NCBI RefSeq assembly: GCF_014650995.1
Contig: NZ_BMWA01000002.1
Span: 203,306 to 267,305, forward strand
Direction: 5' to 3'
From: Streptomyces viridiviolaceus
Lineage (GTDB): Bacteria; Actinomycetota; Actinomycetes; Streptomycetales; Streptomycetaceae
Length of the DNA: 64,000 nt
Made by a program: the position numbers and the translations under genes. This document shows, piece after piece, positions 25,994-34,750 of this stretch. The notes under the pieces were generated by a model. The model saw only the letters and a program-made list of their open reading frames with translations, ran no database searches and was not told where the DNA came from. Numbering within the stretch: position 1 is the stretch's first letter; every line of letters begins with the position of its first letter.

Positions 25994-27217
25994 ATGGGAT
26001 TCCATGTCGACTCCGAGGCCGGGCGGCTCACCCGCGTCATCCTGCACCGGCCGGATCTCGAGCTCAAAAGGCTCACCCCCAGCAACAAGGACGCCCTTCT
26101 CTTCGACGACGTGCTGTGGGTGCGCCGGGCGCGCGCCGAGCACGACGGGTTCGCCGACGTGCTGCGCGACCGCGGGGTCGCCGTGCACCTCTTCGGCGAC
26201 CTGCTCACCGAGACCCTGGACCTCCCGGCGGCCAGACGGCTCGTCCTGGACCGGGTCTTCGACGAGAAGGAGTACGGAGTGCTGGCCACGGACCACCTCC
26301 GGGCCGCCTTCGAGACCCTGCCCGCCCGCGAACTCGCCGAGGCCCTGGTCGGCGGCATGACCAAGCGGGAGTTCCTGGAGGCGCACCCCGAGCCCACCTC
26401 GGTGCGGTTCCACGCCATGGAGCTGGACGACTTCCTGCTCGGTCCGCTGCCCAACCACCTCTTCACCCGCGACACCTCCGCCTGGATCTACGACGGGGTC
26501 TCCATCAACGCCATGCGGTGGCCCGCCCGGCAGCGGGAGACCGTCCACTTCGAGGCCATCTACCGGCACCATCCGCTGTTCCGTGACGAGACGTTCCACC
26601 TCTGGTCCGAAGGGCAGGCCGACTACCCCTCCACCATCGAGGGCGGGGACGTGCTGGTCATCGGCAACGGTGCGGTCCTCATCGGCATGAGCGAGCGGAC
26701 CACGCCCCAGGCCGTCGAGATGCTCGCGCACAAGCTGTTCGCCGCGGGCTCCGCCCGCACGATCGTGGCCCTCGACATGCCCAAGCGACGGGCGTTCATG
26801 CACCTCGACACCGTGATGACGATGATCGACGGCGACACCTTCACCCAGTACGCCGGGCTCGGCATGCTCCGCTCGTACACCATCGAACCGGGCGTGGCCG
26901 AGAAGGAGCTGAAGGTCACCGACCACCCGCCCGAGCACATGCACCGAGCGATCGCCGCCGCCCTCGGGCTCAGTGAGATCCGCGTCCTGACCGCCACCCA
27001 GGACGTCCACGCGGCCGAGCGCGAACAGTGGGACGACGGCTGCAACGTGCTGGCCGTCGAGCCGGGCGTCGTCGTGGCCTACGAGCGCAACTCCACCACC
27101 AACACCCACCTGCGCAAACAGGGCATCGAGGTGATCGAGATCCCGGGCAGCGAGCTGGGCCGGGGCCGGGGCGGGCCGCGCTGCATGAGCTGCCCGGTGG
27201 AGCGAGGGGCCGTATAG
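25994..27217 (+). CDS. arcA: Arginine deiminase
   Basis: This 407-residue enzyme hydrolyses L-arginine to citrulline and ammonia, the first step of the arginine deiminase route. Family motifs are present: [32 protein letters not shown] with the catalytic His, and GPRCMSCP with the catalytic Cys near the end. The length is normal. ATG 25994 follows GGATGGAGGC. The next gene, an ornithine carbamoyltransferase, is 77 bp downstream behind ARG-box-like repeats, so citrulline could be phosphorolysed to ornithine and carbamoyl phosphate. No carbamate kinase is present in the window, so ATP gain would need one elsewhere. Confidence 0.97.
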   Translation: MGFHVDSEAGRLTRVILHRPDLELKRLTPSNKDALLFDDVLWVRRARAEHDGFADVLRDRGVAVHLFGDLLTETLDLPAARRLVLDRVFDEKEYGVLATDHLRAAFETLPARELAEALVGGMTKREFLEAHPEPTSVRFHAMELDDFLLGPLPNHLFTRDTSAWIYDGVSINAMRWPARQRETVHFEAIYRHHPLFRDETFHLWSEGQADYPSTIEGGDVLVIGNGAVLIGMSERTTPQAVEMLAHKLFAAGSARTIVALDMPKRRAFMHLDTVMTMIDGDTFTQYAGLGMLRSYTIEPGVAEKELKVTDHPPEHMHRAIAAALGLSEIRVLTATQDVHAAEREQWDDGCNVLAVEPGVVVAYERNSTTNTHLRKQGIEVIEIPGSELGRGRGGPRCMSCPVERGAV

Positions 27218-27265
27218 GGATTCAGTTTCCGTATAAGAATTCAAAGTTTCGTATACTGTTCCAGA
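27209..27265 (+). promoter_or_regulatory. Tandem ARG boxes (ArgR operator) before argF
   Basis: The AT-rich intergenic stretch has three CGTATA-started repeats at 27211, 27230 and 27250, spaced 19 and 20 bp (about two helical turns). The central one, 27228-27245, matches 16 of 18 positions of the enterobacterial ARG-box consensus. The third, 27248-27265, matches about 14 and the first is a weaker match. Hexameric ArgR usually binds two boxes in tandem, so arginine-dependent control of argF is the natural reading. The stretch starts inside the last codons of arcA. Confidence 0.7.
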
Positions 27266-27294
27266 GACCCGTCCCCGTATCCCTGGAGCGCCCC

Positions 27295-28302
27295 ATGGCG
27301 ACAGTCCCGACCGCCCTCGCCGGCCGCCACTTCCTCAAGGAGCTCGACTTCACCGCGGAGGAGTTCCGCGGCCTGGTCGAGCTGGCCGCGGAGCTGAAGG
27401 CCGCCAAGAAGGCCGGGGCCGAGACACGGTACCTGCAGGGGAAGAACATCGCGCTGATCTTCGAGAAGACGTCGACGCGCACGCGCTGCGCGTTCGAGGT
27501 CGCCGCCGCCGACCAGGGTGCCTCGACGACGTACCTCGACCCGGCCGGCTCGCAGATCGGCCACAAGGAGTCCGTGAAGGACACCGCGCGCGTGCTCGGG
27601 CGCATGTTCGACGGGATCGAGTACCGGGGCGACAGCCAGCAGAAGGTCGAGGAGCTGGCGGCCTTCGCCGGCGTGCCCGTCTACAACGGCCTGACCGACG
27701 ACTGGCACCCCACCCAGATGCTCGCCGACGTGCTGACGATGACCGAGCACAGCACCGAGCCCCTGGGCGGGATCGCCTTCGCCTACCTCGGCGACGCCCG
27801 CTTCAACATGGGCAACTCCTACCTGGTCACCGGCGCCCTGCTCGGCATGGACGTACGCATCGTCGCGCCGAAGTCCTACTGGCCCGCCCAGGAGGTCGTC
27901 GACCGGGCGAAGGAGCTCGCCGAGTCGAGCGGGGCGCGCATCACGCTCACCGAGGCCGTGGACGAGGGCGTGCGCGGCGCCGACTTCGTCGTCACCGACG
28001 TCTGGGTCTCCATGGGCGAGCCCAAGGAGGTCTGGGACGAGCGGATCACCGCCCTCGCCCCGTACGCGGTGACCATGGACGTCCTGCGGGCCACCGGCAA
28101 CCCGGACGTGAAGTTCCTGCACTGTCTGCCCGCCTTCCACGACCTGGGCACGGGGGTGGGCCGGCAGATCTTCGAAAGCCACGGTCTGACGTCCCTGGAG
28201 GTCACGGACGAGGTCTTCGAGTCCGCGCACTCCGTGGTCTTCGACGAGGCGGAGAACCGCCTGCACACCATCAAGGCTGTGCTCGTCGCCACACTCGCCT
28301 GA
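27295..28302 (+). CDS. argF: Ornithine carbamoyltransferase
   Basis: This 335-residue enzyme catalyses carbamoyl phosphate + ornithine to citrulline + phosphate. The carbamoyl-phosphate loop STRTR, the HPTQ motif, the ornithine-binding DVWVSMGEP (family D-x-W-x-S-M-G) and catalytic HCLPAFHD are all intact. Length is typical. ATG 27295 follows GGAGCGCCCC. Directly upstream are tandem ARG-box-like sites. Placement after arginine deiminase suggests the catabolic (ArcB) role as well as or instead of the biosynthetic one; Streptomyces can use one enzyme in either direction. It is followed, 106 bp on, by an amino-acid permease. Confidence 0.97.
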   Translation: MATVPTALAGRHFLKELDFTAEEFRGLVELAAELKAAKKAGAETRYLQGKNIALIFEKTSTRTRCAFEVAAADQGASTTYLDPAGSQIGHKESVKDTARVLGRMFDGIEYRGDSQQKVEELAAFAGVPVYNGLTDDWHPTQMLADVLTMTEHSTEPLGGIAFAYLGDARFNMGNSYLVTGALLGMDVRIVAPKSYWPAQEVVDRAKELAESSGARITLTEAVDEGVRGADFVVTDVWVSMGEPKEVWDERITALAPYAVTMDVLRATGNPDVKFLHCLPAFHDLGTGVGRQIFESHGLTSLEVTDEVFESAHSVVFDEAENRLHTIKAVLVATLA

Positions 28303-28408
28303 CCAGGACCGTTATCCTGACCGGCGGCCCCGGAGCCACCCCTTCCGGTGCCGTCGGCCGCGACCACCGTCGCGCCCCCCGCACCACCAGAAACGAGCAC
28401 CACCCGCA

Positions 28409-29848
28409 ATGCCCGCTTCCCGCATCAAGTCCCCCCACGTCCTCGTCGCCGAATCCGGCGCGGACCGCGAAGGCCACGGCCTGAAGCGCACGATGGGGCT
28501 GTTCCACCTCGTCTGCTTCGGCGTCGGCGCCATCGTCGGCACCGGCATCTTCGTCGGCCTGTCCGACTCGGTCGCCGAGGCCGGCCCGGCCGTCGTCGTC
28601 TCGTTCATCCTGGCCGCCATCACCTGCGTCTTCACCGCGTTCGCCTTCGCCGAGCTGGGCGGCGCGATCCCGGTCTCCGGATCGTCGTACTCCTTCGCCT
28701 ACGCCGGACTCGGCGAGACCACCGCCTTCCTGGTCGGCTGGTGCCTCCTGCTGGAGTACGGCGTGTCGGTGTCCGCGGTCGCGGTCGGCTGGAGCCAGTA
28801 CGTCAACGAACTGCTGGACGGCGTCCTCGGCATCCAGCTGCCGCACGCGCTCTCCGCGGGGCCCGGCGACGGAGGAGCGGTCAACCTGCCCGCGGTCGTC
28901 GTCATCGCCCTGGCCTCCGTCCTGCTGATCCGCGGAGTGCGGGAGAGCGCCCGCGCCACGGCCGCGATGGCCGTCCTCAAGCTGGCCGTCCTCGTCGCCT
29001 TCATCGCCATCGGCTTCACCGCCTTCCAGGACGGCAACCTCACCCCGTTCTCACCGGCCGGCCTCGGCGGTATCGGCGCCGGCACCACGGCCGCCTTCTT
29101 CTCGTACATCGGCTTCGACGCGATCACCACGGCCGGCGAGGAGGCCAAGAACCCGCGCCGCGACATCCCCGTCGCCATCCTGGTGTGCATCGGCCTGGTC
29201 ACCCTGCTGTACTGCGCGGTCGCTCTCGCCGCGATCGGTGCCATCGGCGGCGACGCGGTCGGCGACCGGCCCGCCGCGCTGTCCTACGTCGTCAACGAGG
29301 TCACCGGCTCCACGGCCGGCGGTGCCGTCGTCGCCTTCGGCGCGGTCGTCGCGATCGCCTCGGTGGTGCTCGCCGTGATGTACGGCCAGACCCGGATCCT
29401 GCTGTCCATGTCCCGCGACGGACTGGTGCCGCGCGTGTTCGAGAAGGTCTCGCCGCGCACGGCCACGCCCGTCGCCGGCACGCTGATCGTGGGCGTGGTC
29501 TTCGCGCTGCCGGCGGCCTTCGCCCCGCTGGACGCGGTGGTCAACCTCTGCACCATCGGCACGCTCGCCACCATGGCCGCCGTCAACGTCGCGGTGATCG
29601 CGCTGCGCCGCCGGGAGCCGGGCCTTGCCCGTACCTTCAGGGTGCCGCTGTACCCGGTGACGCCTCTGCTGGGCGTCGGGTTCTGCCTCTACCTGATGTA
29701 CGAGACGGGCCGGGCGACCTGGCTCCAGTTCGCGGTGTTCCTCGCGGTGGGGCTGCTGGTGTACGCCGTCTACGGGCGCCGGAACTCCCGGCTCGCCCGG
29801 GCGCGGGTCACGTCGGACGCCGCTGAGCGGGTACCACAGGCAGTCTGA
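28409..29848 (+). CDS. APC-family amino acid permease
   Basis: This 479-residue cytoplasmic-membrane transporter has about 12 hydrophobic segments. The APC signature is at the start (FGVGAIVGTGIFVGL) and EEAKNPRRDIP lies in the middle, as in cationic amino acid permeases of the YfnA/CAT group. The position after arginine deiminase and argF suggests arginine or ornithine exchange, which is inference. The 3' end overlaps the 3' end of the convergent anti-sigma-like gene by 41 bp. The ribosome site before ATG 28409 is weak (ACGAG). Confidence 0.9.
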   Translation: MPASRIKSPHVLVAESGADREGHGLKRTMGLFHLVCFGVGAIVGTGIFVGLSDSVAEAGPAVVVSFILAAITCVFTAFAFAELGGAIPVSGSSYSFAYAGLGETTAFLVGWCLLLEYGVSVSAVAVGWSQYVNELLDGVLGIQLPHALSAGPGDGGAVNLPAVVVIALASVLLIRGVRESARATAAMAVLKLAVLVAFIAIGFTAFQDGNLTPFSPAGLGGIGAGTTAAFFSYIGFDAITTAGEEAKNPRRDIPVAILVCIGLVTLLYCAVALAAIGAIGGDAVGDRPAALSYVVNEVTGSTAGGAVVAFGAVVAIASVVLAVMYGQTRILLSMSRDGLVPRVFEKVSPRTATPVAGTLIVGVVFALPAAFAPLDAVVNLCTIGTLATMAAVNVAVIALRRREPGLARTFRVPLYPVTPLLGVGFCLYLMYETGRATWLQFAVFLAVGLLVYAVYGRRNSRLARARVTSDAAERVPQAV

Positions 29849-30245
29849 ACCAGACCGCCTTGCCGGAGCCGGTGGGGCGGTGCCCGCAGGACGAGCTCAG
29901 GGCGCGGATCAGCAGCAGACCGCGCCCGCCCTCCTGCCAGACGTCCGGCTCGGCGAGGGTCGGGCGGGTGAGGTCGCCGGGCGGTGCCGGGTCCGGGTCG
30001 TGCACCTCGACCTGGCAGCCGGTCGGCAGCAGCTCCACCACCAGCTCTATCGGGTCGTCCCCGGCGGTGTGCTCCACGGCGTTGGCGACCAGTTCCGCCG
30101 TGAGCAGCTCCGCGGTGTCGCAGTCTGCCGTGTGCTCCAGCTCGGCCAGCGCCGTACGGACCAGGGCGCGGGCCACCGGCACGGCCGCGGCGGTGTGCGG
30201 CAGTGCGATGCGCCAGGAACCGGGGGCTTGTGAGCGATCGTGCAC
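29808..30245 (-). CDS. HATPase_c anti-sigma-factor-like regulatory protein
   Basis: This 145-residue single-domain GHKL ATPase is of the RsbW/SpoIIAB type that is very abundant in Streptomyces. The N box is LLTAELVANAVEH, followed by a D-P-D segment and the GGRGLLLIRALSS box, ending KAVWFRLP. Such proteins bind or phosphorylate anti-anti-sigma factors. No cognate sigma factor or antagonist is adjacent. The start is GTG 30245, with only a weak ribosome site. The 3' end overlaps the permease gene on the other strand by 41 bp, which could allow antisense interference. Confidence 0.8.
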   Translation of the reverse strand: MHDRSQAPGSWRIALPHTAAAVPVARALVRTALAELEHTADCDTAELLTAELVANAVEHTAGDDPIELVVELLPTGCQVEVHDPDPAPPGDLTRPTLAEPDVWQEGGRGLLLIRALSSSCGHRPTGSGKAVWFRLPVVPAQRRPT

Positions 30246-30432
30246 GGCTTGTCCGTTCGTGGAGCAGGGCTGTCCTGTCCTGCTTTCAACCTTATGAATG
30301 GTACGGCGCGGCCCGGCAGAGCCCTTCGACGGGCACCGCGCGGGACCTTCGACCCCACCGGGGAGCGGCCTACCCGGGTGAACGGCACGTCTCGCACGGA
30401 TGCTCCCGCTGTTACCGCCTTATTGACGTCCA

Positions 30433-30446
30433 GTGACGGATGTCAC
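30433..30446. promoter_or_regulatory. Palindromic operator, distal copy (GTGAC-N4-GTCAC)
   Basis: GTGACGGATGTCAC is a perfect inverted repeat with a 4-bp centre, 64 bp (about six turns) upstream of an identical-arm palindrome. It is a candidate site for the PaaX-family regulator encoded at 34751-35581. Confidence 0.5.
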
Positions 30447-30496
30447 GGAAGTCGATCGTCCGGTCACCTGTCCCCCGGGCGGACTATCGCGGACTC

Positions 30497-30526
30497 GTGA
30501 CGACAGTCACGGATCGGTGATAACTT
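30497..30526 (+). promoter_or_regulatory. Operator-promoter for the enoyl-CoA hydratase transcript
   Basis: GTGACGACAGTCAC (30497-30510) is a perfect inverted repeat. Its TGACGA can serve as a -35 element, 17 bp before TAACTT (30521-30526) as -10. The core GTGACGACAGTCA recurs exactly at 37264-37276, also 17 bp before a TAnnnT box. Overlap of palindrome and -35 suggests repression. Confidence 0.55.
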
Positions 30527-30577
30527 CGAAGGCGTAGCGCTCAGTGAGGCCGCGCCCGCCCTAGGAGGCCGCCCGTC

Positions 30578-31405
30578 ATGAGTCCCTTCACCGGCTCCGC
30601 CACACGCACCCCCGACTGGCGGCACCTGCGCGTCGACCTCGCCGACGGCGTCGCCACCGTCACCCTCGCCCGCCCCGACCGGCTCAACGCGCTCACCTTC
30701 GGCGCCTACGCCGACCTGCGCGACCTGCTCGCCGAACTGTCCCGGGAGCGGGCCGTACGGGCCCTCGTGCTGGCCGGCGAGGGGCGCGGCTTCTGCTCCG
30801 GCGGCGACGTCGACGAGATCATCGGCGCGACCCTGTCCATGGACACCGCTCAGCTGCTGGACTTCAACCGGATGACCGGCCAGGTCGTCCGTGCCGTGCG
30901 GGAGTGCCCGTTCCCGGTGATCGCCGCCGTCCACGGCGTCGCGGCGGGTGCCGGGGCGGTCCTCGCCCTGGCCGCCGACTTCCGCGTCGCCGACCCCAGC
31001 GCCCGCTTCGCCTTCCTGTTCACCCGCGTCGGCCTGTCCGGCGGCGACATGGGTGCCGCCTACCTGCTGCCCCGGATCGTCGGCCTCGGCCACGCCACCC
31101 GGCTGCTGATGCTCGGGGAACCCGTGCGCGCCCTGGAGGCCGAGCGGATCGGGCTGATCAGCGAGCTGACCGACGAGGGCCACACCGACGCGGCCGCCCA
31201 GGCGCTCGCCCGCCGCCTGGCCGACGGCCCGGCGCTGGCGCTCGCCCAGACCAAGGCCCTCCTGACGGCGGAGCTGGACATGCCACTGGCGGCAGCGGTG
31301 GAGCTGGACGCCTCCACCCAGGCCCTGCTGATGAACGGCGAGGACTACGCGGAGTTCCACGCGGCGTTCAAGGAGAAGCGCCCTCCCAAATGGAACGGAC
31401 GGTGA
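30578..31405 (+). CDS. Enoyl-CoA hydratase/isomerase family protein
   Basis: This 275-residue crotonase-fold protein has the oxyanion-hole segments GRGFCSGGDVDEI and HGVAAGAGAVLALAADFR, and FTRVGLSGGDMGA at the catalytic-helix position. AGGAGG is 9 nt before ATG 30578. Crotonases in CoA-dependent aromatic pathways hydrate or open the non-aromatic ring intermediate. The stop overlaps the monooxygenase start region, so both are on one transcript. Its exact reaction is inferred from the neighbours; simple fatty-acid beta-oxidation is the alternative. Confidence 0.85.
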   Translation: MSPFTGSATRTPDWRHLRVDLADGVATVTLARPDRLNALTFGAYADLRDLLAELSRERAVRALVLAGEGRGFCSGGDVDEIIGATLSMDTAQLLDFNRMTGQVVRAVRECPFPVIAAVHGVAAGAGAVLALAADFRVADPSARFAFLFTRVGLSGGDMGAAYLLPRIVGLGHATRLLMLGEPVRALEAERIGLISELTDEGHTDAAAQALARRLADGPALALAQTKALLTAELDMPLAAAVELDASTQALLMNGEDYAEFHAAFKEKRPPKWNGR

Positions 31406-31407
31406 GG

Positions 31408-33753
31408 ATGCCGACCCAAGGGGCGCGGGGAACTGCGCGATCGGCCACGACGGGCCCGCAGGCGCACGACGGGACCAGCCACCCCCTACGCGTGGCGATC
31501 GTCGGCGGAGGCCCCGGCGGCCTCTACACCGCAGCCCTCCTCAAACGCCTCGCCCCCGACCGGCAGGTCACCGTCTGGGAACGCAACGCCCCCGACGACA
31601 CCTTCGGCTTCGGAGTGGTCCTCTCCGACGAAACCCTCGGCGGCATCGAACACGCCGACCCGGTCGTCCACGAAGCCCTCCAGAAGCACTTCGTCCGCTG
31701 GGACGACATCGACATCGTCCACCGCAACACCCGCCACACCTCCGGAGGACACGGCTTCGCCGCCCTCGGCCGCCGCCGGCTCCTGGCGATCCTGCACGAG
31801 CGCTGCCGCTCCCTCGGCGTCGACCTGCGCTTCCGCGCCGCCGCCCCGGACCCGGCCCGGCTCGCGGAGACGTACGACCTCGTCGTCGCCGCCGACGGAG
31901 TGCACAGCACCACCCGTGAGGCCTACGCCGACGTGTTCCGGCCGCACATCACCGGCCACCGCTGCCGGTACATCTGGCTGGCCGCCGACTTCGCCTTCGA
32001 CGCCTTCCGCTTCGAGATCGCCGAGACCGAGCCCGGCGTGATGCAACTGCACGGCTATCCCTATGCGGCCGACGCCTCCACGGTGATCGTCGAGATGCGC
32101 GAGGAGGTCTGGCGGGCCGCCGGATTCGACGAGGCGGACGAGCGGGAGTCGGTCGAGCGCTGCGCCAAGATCTTCGCCGACGCCCTCGGCGGCCGGCCGC
32201 TGCGCTCCAACAAGTCCGCGTGGACCACCTTCCGCACGGTGGTCAACGAGCGCTGGTCGCACGGCAACGTCGTCCTGCTCGGCGACGCCGCCCACACCGC
32301 GCACTTCTCCATCGGCTCCGGCACCAAGCTCGCCGTCGAGGACGCGCTCGCGCTCGCCGCCTGCCTGGACGAGCAGCCCACGCTCGAGGAGGCGCTCACC
32401 GCCTACGAGGAGGAGCGGCGCCCCGTCGTCGCCTCCACCCAGCGCGCGGCCCGCGCCAGCCTCGAGTGGTTCGAGGACCTGCCCCGGTACCTCGACCGGC
32501 CGCCCCGGCAGTTCGCCTTCAACCTGCTCACCCGCAGCCGCCGCGTCACCCACGACAACCTGCGGCTGCGCGACGCCCGGTTCACCGAGTCCGTCGAGCG
32601 CGAGTTCGGCTGCCCGCCCGGCACACCCCCCATGTTCACCCCGTTCCGGCTGCGCGGCCTGACCCTGCGCAACCGGGTCGTCGTCTCCCCGATGGACATG
32701 TACTCGGCCGCCGACGGCGTCCCCGGCGACTTCCACCTCGTCCACCTGGGGGCCAGGGCCCTCGGCGGTGCCGGGCTGGTGATGACCGAGATGGTGTGCG
32801 TCAGCGAGGAGGGCCGCATCACCCCCGGCTGCGCCGGCCTGTACACCGGCCGGCAGGCGGAGGCGTGGCGCCGGATCACCGGCTTCGTGCACGAGCGGTC
32901 ACCCGGCACCGCGATCGGTGTGCAGCTCGGCCACAGCGGGCGCAAGGGCTCGACCCGGCTGATGTGGGAGGGCATGGACGAACCCCTGCCGGACGGCAAC
33001 TGGCCGCTGGTGGCGGCCTCCCCGCTGCCGTACAAGCCGGACAGCCAGACCCCGCGGCAGCTGACGAGGGCCCAGCTCACCGACATCCGCGAACAGTTCG
33101 CGGCCGCCGCCTGGCGGGCCGCGCGGGCCGGCTTCGACCTGCTCGAACTGCACTGCGCCCACGGCTATCTGCTGTCCGGCTTCCTCTCCCCGCTCACCAA
33201 CCACCGCACCGACGCCTACGGCGGCTCACTGGCGAAACGGCTCCGCTTCCCGCTGGAGGTCTTCGACGCCGTACGAGCCGTGTGGCCGGAGGAGCGGCCG
33301 ATGACGGTACGCATCTCCGCCACCGACTGGGCCGAGGGCGGGACGAGCGCGGAGGACGCCGTGGAGATCGCCCGCGCCTTCGCCGCGCACGGCGCCGACG
33401 CGATCGACGTGTCCACGGGGCAGGTGGTCGCCGACGAGCGGCCGGAGTTCGGGCGGTCGTACCAGACGCCGTTCGCGGACCGCATCCGGCACGAGGCGGG
33501 CGTCCCGGTGATCGCCGTCGGCGCGATCTCCTCCTGGGACGACGTCAACTCGCTGATCCTGGCCGGGCGCGCCGACCTGTGCGCCCTGGCCCGCCCGCAC
33601 CTGTACGACCCGCACTGGACGCTGCATGCGGCGGCCGAGCAGGGCTACGACGGTCCGGGCGCCGTCTGGCCCGCTCCCTACCGGGCGGGCAGCCGGCGCC
33701 CGCGCACCGGACGCTCCGAGGCGCCCAAACCCCGCTTGTCACTGGGTAAGTGA
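31408..33753 (+). CDS. Flavin monooxygenase / old-yellow-enzyme fusion (2-aminobenzoyl-CoA or salicylyl-CoA type)
   Basis: This 781-residue two-domain flavoenzyme starts with a p-hydroxybenzoate-hydroxylase-like FAD monooxygenase: IVGGGPGGLY, and GDAAHTAHFSIGSG as the second FAD motif. From about residue 409 it continues as an OYE/NADH:flavin oxidoreductase barrel (MFTPFRLRGLTLRNRVVVSP, then ELHCAHGYLLSGFLSP). The same fusion is 2-aminobenzoyl-CoA monooxygenase/reductase of Azoarcus; databases name Streptomyces relatives salicylyl-CoA 5-hydroxylase. It dearomatises or hydroxylates the CoA-activated ring. Start choice is uncertain: ATG 31408 has GGACGG upstream, but residues 4-26 come from a dispersed repeat and GTG 31492 gives the usual family start (AIVGGGPGG). 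Confidence 0.85.
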   Translation: MPTQGARGTARSATTGPQAHDGTSHPLRVAIVGGGPGGLYTAALLKRLAPDRQVTVWERNAPDDTFGFGVVLSDETLGGIEHADPVVHEALQKHFVRWDDIDIVHRNTRHTSGGHGFAALGRRRLLAILHERCRSLGVDLRFRAAAPDPARLAETYDLVVAADGVHSTTREAYADVFRPHITGHRCRYIWLAADFAFDAFRFEIAETEPGVMQLHGYPYAADASTVIVEMREEVWRAAGFDEADERESVERCAKIFADALGGRPLRSNKSAWTTFRTVVNERWSHGNVVLLGDAAHTAHFSIGSGTKLAVEDALALAACLDEQPTLEEALTAYEEERRPVVASTQRAARASLEWFEDLPRYLDRPPRQFAFNLLTRSRRVTHDNLRLRDARFTESVEREFGCPPGTPPMFTPFRLRGLTLRNRVVVSPMDMYSAADGVPGDFHLVHLGARALGGAGLVMTEMVCVSEEGRITPGCAGLYTGRQAEAWRRITGFVHERSPGTAIGVQLGHSGRKGSTRLMWEGMDEPLPDGNWPLVAASPLPYKPDSQTPRQLTRAQLTDIREQFAAAAWRAARAGFDLLELHCAHGYLLSGFLSPLTNHRTDAYGGSLAKRLRFPLEVFDAVRAVWPEERPMTVRISATDWAEGGTSAEDAVEIARAFAAHGADAIDVSTGQVVADERPEFGRSYQTPFADRIRHEAGVPVIAVGAISSWDDVNSLILAGRADLCALARPHLYDPHWTLHAAAEQGYDGPGAVWPAPYRAGSRRPRTGRSEAPKPRLSLGK
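31417..31472. repeat. Dispersed Streptomyces GGGGCGCGGGGAACTGCGCGA-type element
   Basis: The segment beginning AAGGGGCGCGGGGAACTGCG resembles a short repetitive element I recall from many Streptomyces intergenic regions. It is normally non-coding. Here it sits between the enoyl-CoA hydratase stop and the conserved start of the monooxygenase, in frame without a stop, so it can be translated as an N-terminal tail. Identification is from memory of the motif. Confidence 0.5.
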
Positions 33754-33760
33754 CGTTTGT

Positions 33761-34657
33761 TCAGGTCGTGTAGCCCCAGGCCCGGCACATCGGGCGCAGG
33801 GACTCGGGGACCTCGTCGTCCTCGGCCAGCGCGCGGCCGGGCTGCACTGTGCCGGTGCGTATGTTGTCGCGCCAGTCGCCCAGCCCTCTGACCAGGTCGG
33901 CCCCGCTCTTCTTGCCGTAGTTGAGCATGGCGGGTTCGTAGTCGACACCGAGGTACGCGCACAGGCGGCGCATCTGCCGCTCGGGATCGGCGGTGATGTC
34001 CTCGTAGCGCACGGTGCACGCGTCGGTGGCGGCCGCGCGGACCTGCTCGACGGCCGTCATGTAGCGCAGCACCTCGGTGACGGCCTTGTCGTAGGGCCGC
34101 TTGACGGGGTCGCTCTCGTGCCAGGAACGGGCGATCGACTCCGGGTGGCGCAGCAGCAGGACGAACCGCGCGTCCGGCCAGCAGTCCCGGATCCGCCGGT
34201 ACATGAAGGCGTTGGCCGGCGTCTTCTCGACGATGAAGTCCTTGCCGGACTTGACCAGTTCGCGGTGCATGACGCGGTCCCACAGCAGATGCTCCAGGTC
34301 GCCGCGCCCCAGCCCCAGCGCGCCCATGGCCCGCTCCGAGTGCCAGTTGTTGCAGGTGACGTCCATCCGGCCGAGGTGCAGCTCGTGCAGGGTGTGCAGC
34401 CGCGAGTGGGCGCCCAGCATCATGCGCAGCAGGGTCGAGCCGGACCGGATGGACGAGATGATGAAGACCGGCCGCCGCAGCAGCCGGTCGGTCGGCAGGT
34501 CCTCGGCCGACGGACATCGGTACGTGGCCGCGCTCCGCTCCGCGGGTTTCGCGGCGGCCACCGCCTGCGGCTTCGCCGCGGCCGGCTGCGGAGCCCGCCG
34601 CACCTGGAGGCCGGTGGTGGCGGTGAGGGCCCGGTTCAAGCTACGCATGAGACTCAT
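33761..34657 (-). CDS. Sulfotransferase family protein
   Basis: This 298-residue PAPS-dependent sulfotransferase fold has the 5'-phosphosulfate loop FIISSIRSGSTLL and the 3'-phosphate-binding strand-helix FVLLLRHPESIARSWHES, followed by VRYEDITADPE, all family hallmarks. The first 60 residues are Ala/Pro-rich and poorly conserved, so the start (ATG 34657 or 34648) is uncertain; no strong ribosome site is seen. The 3' end is 7 bp from the convergent monooxygenase stop. The acceptor is unknown, with carbohydrate or lipid typical of the family. It does not fit the aromatic pathway around it and is probably an unrelated passenger. Confidence 0.8.
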   Translation of the reverse strand: MSLMRSLNRALTATTGLQVRRAPQPAAAKPQAVAAAKPAERSAATYRCPSAEDLPTDRLLRRPVFIISSIRSGSTLLRMMLGAHSRLHTLHELHLGRMDVTCNNWHSERAMGALGLGRGDLEHLLWDRVMHRELVKSGKDFIVEKTPANAFMYRRIRDCWPDARFVLLLRHPESIARSWHESDPVKRPYDKAVTEVLRYMTAVEQVRAAATDACTVRYEDITADPERQMRRLCAYLGVDYEPAMLNYGKKSGADLVRGLGDWRDNIRTGTVQPGRALAEDDEVPESLRPMCRAWGYTT

Positions 34658-34750
34658 GAGTCACGACGCTAGGCAGCGAACCTGAGAAGACGGTCGGAGG
34701 ATGCTGAGGGTTCCCTTATCGCGCGGAAAGGTGACGCGGGGCACAGGGCC

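Larger units (their letters stand above)
30246..30577. other. 332-bp divergent promoter region
   Basis: No gene is supported. The region separates the anti-sigma-like gene from the aromatic-CoA genes. It holds two perfect GTGAC-N4-GTCAC palindromes 64 bp apart and a candidate promoter for the enoyl-CoA hydratase, listed separately. It is less GC-rich than the flanking genes. Confidence 0.6.
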
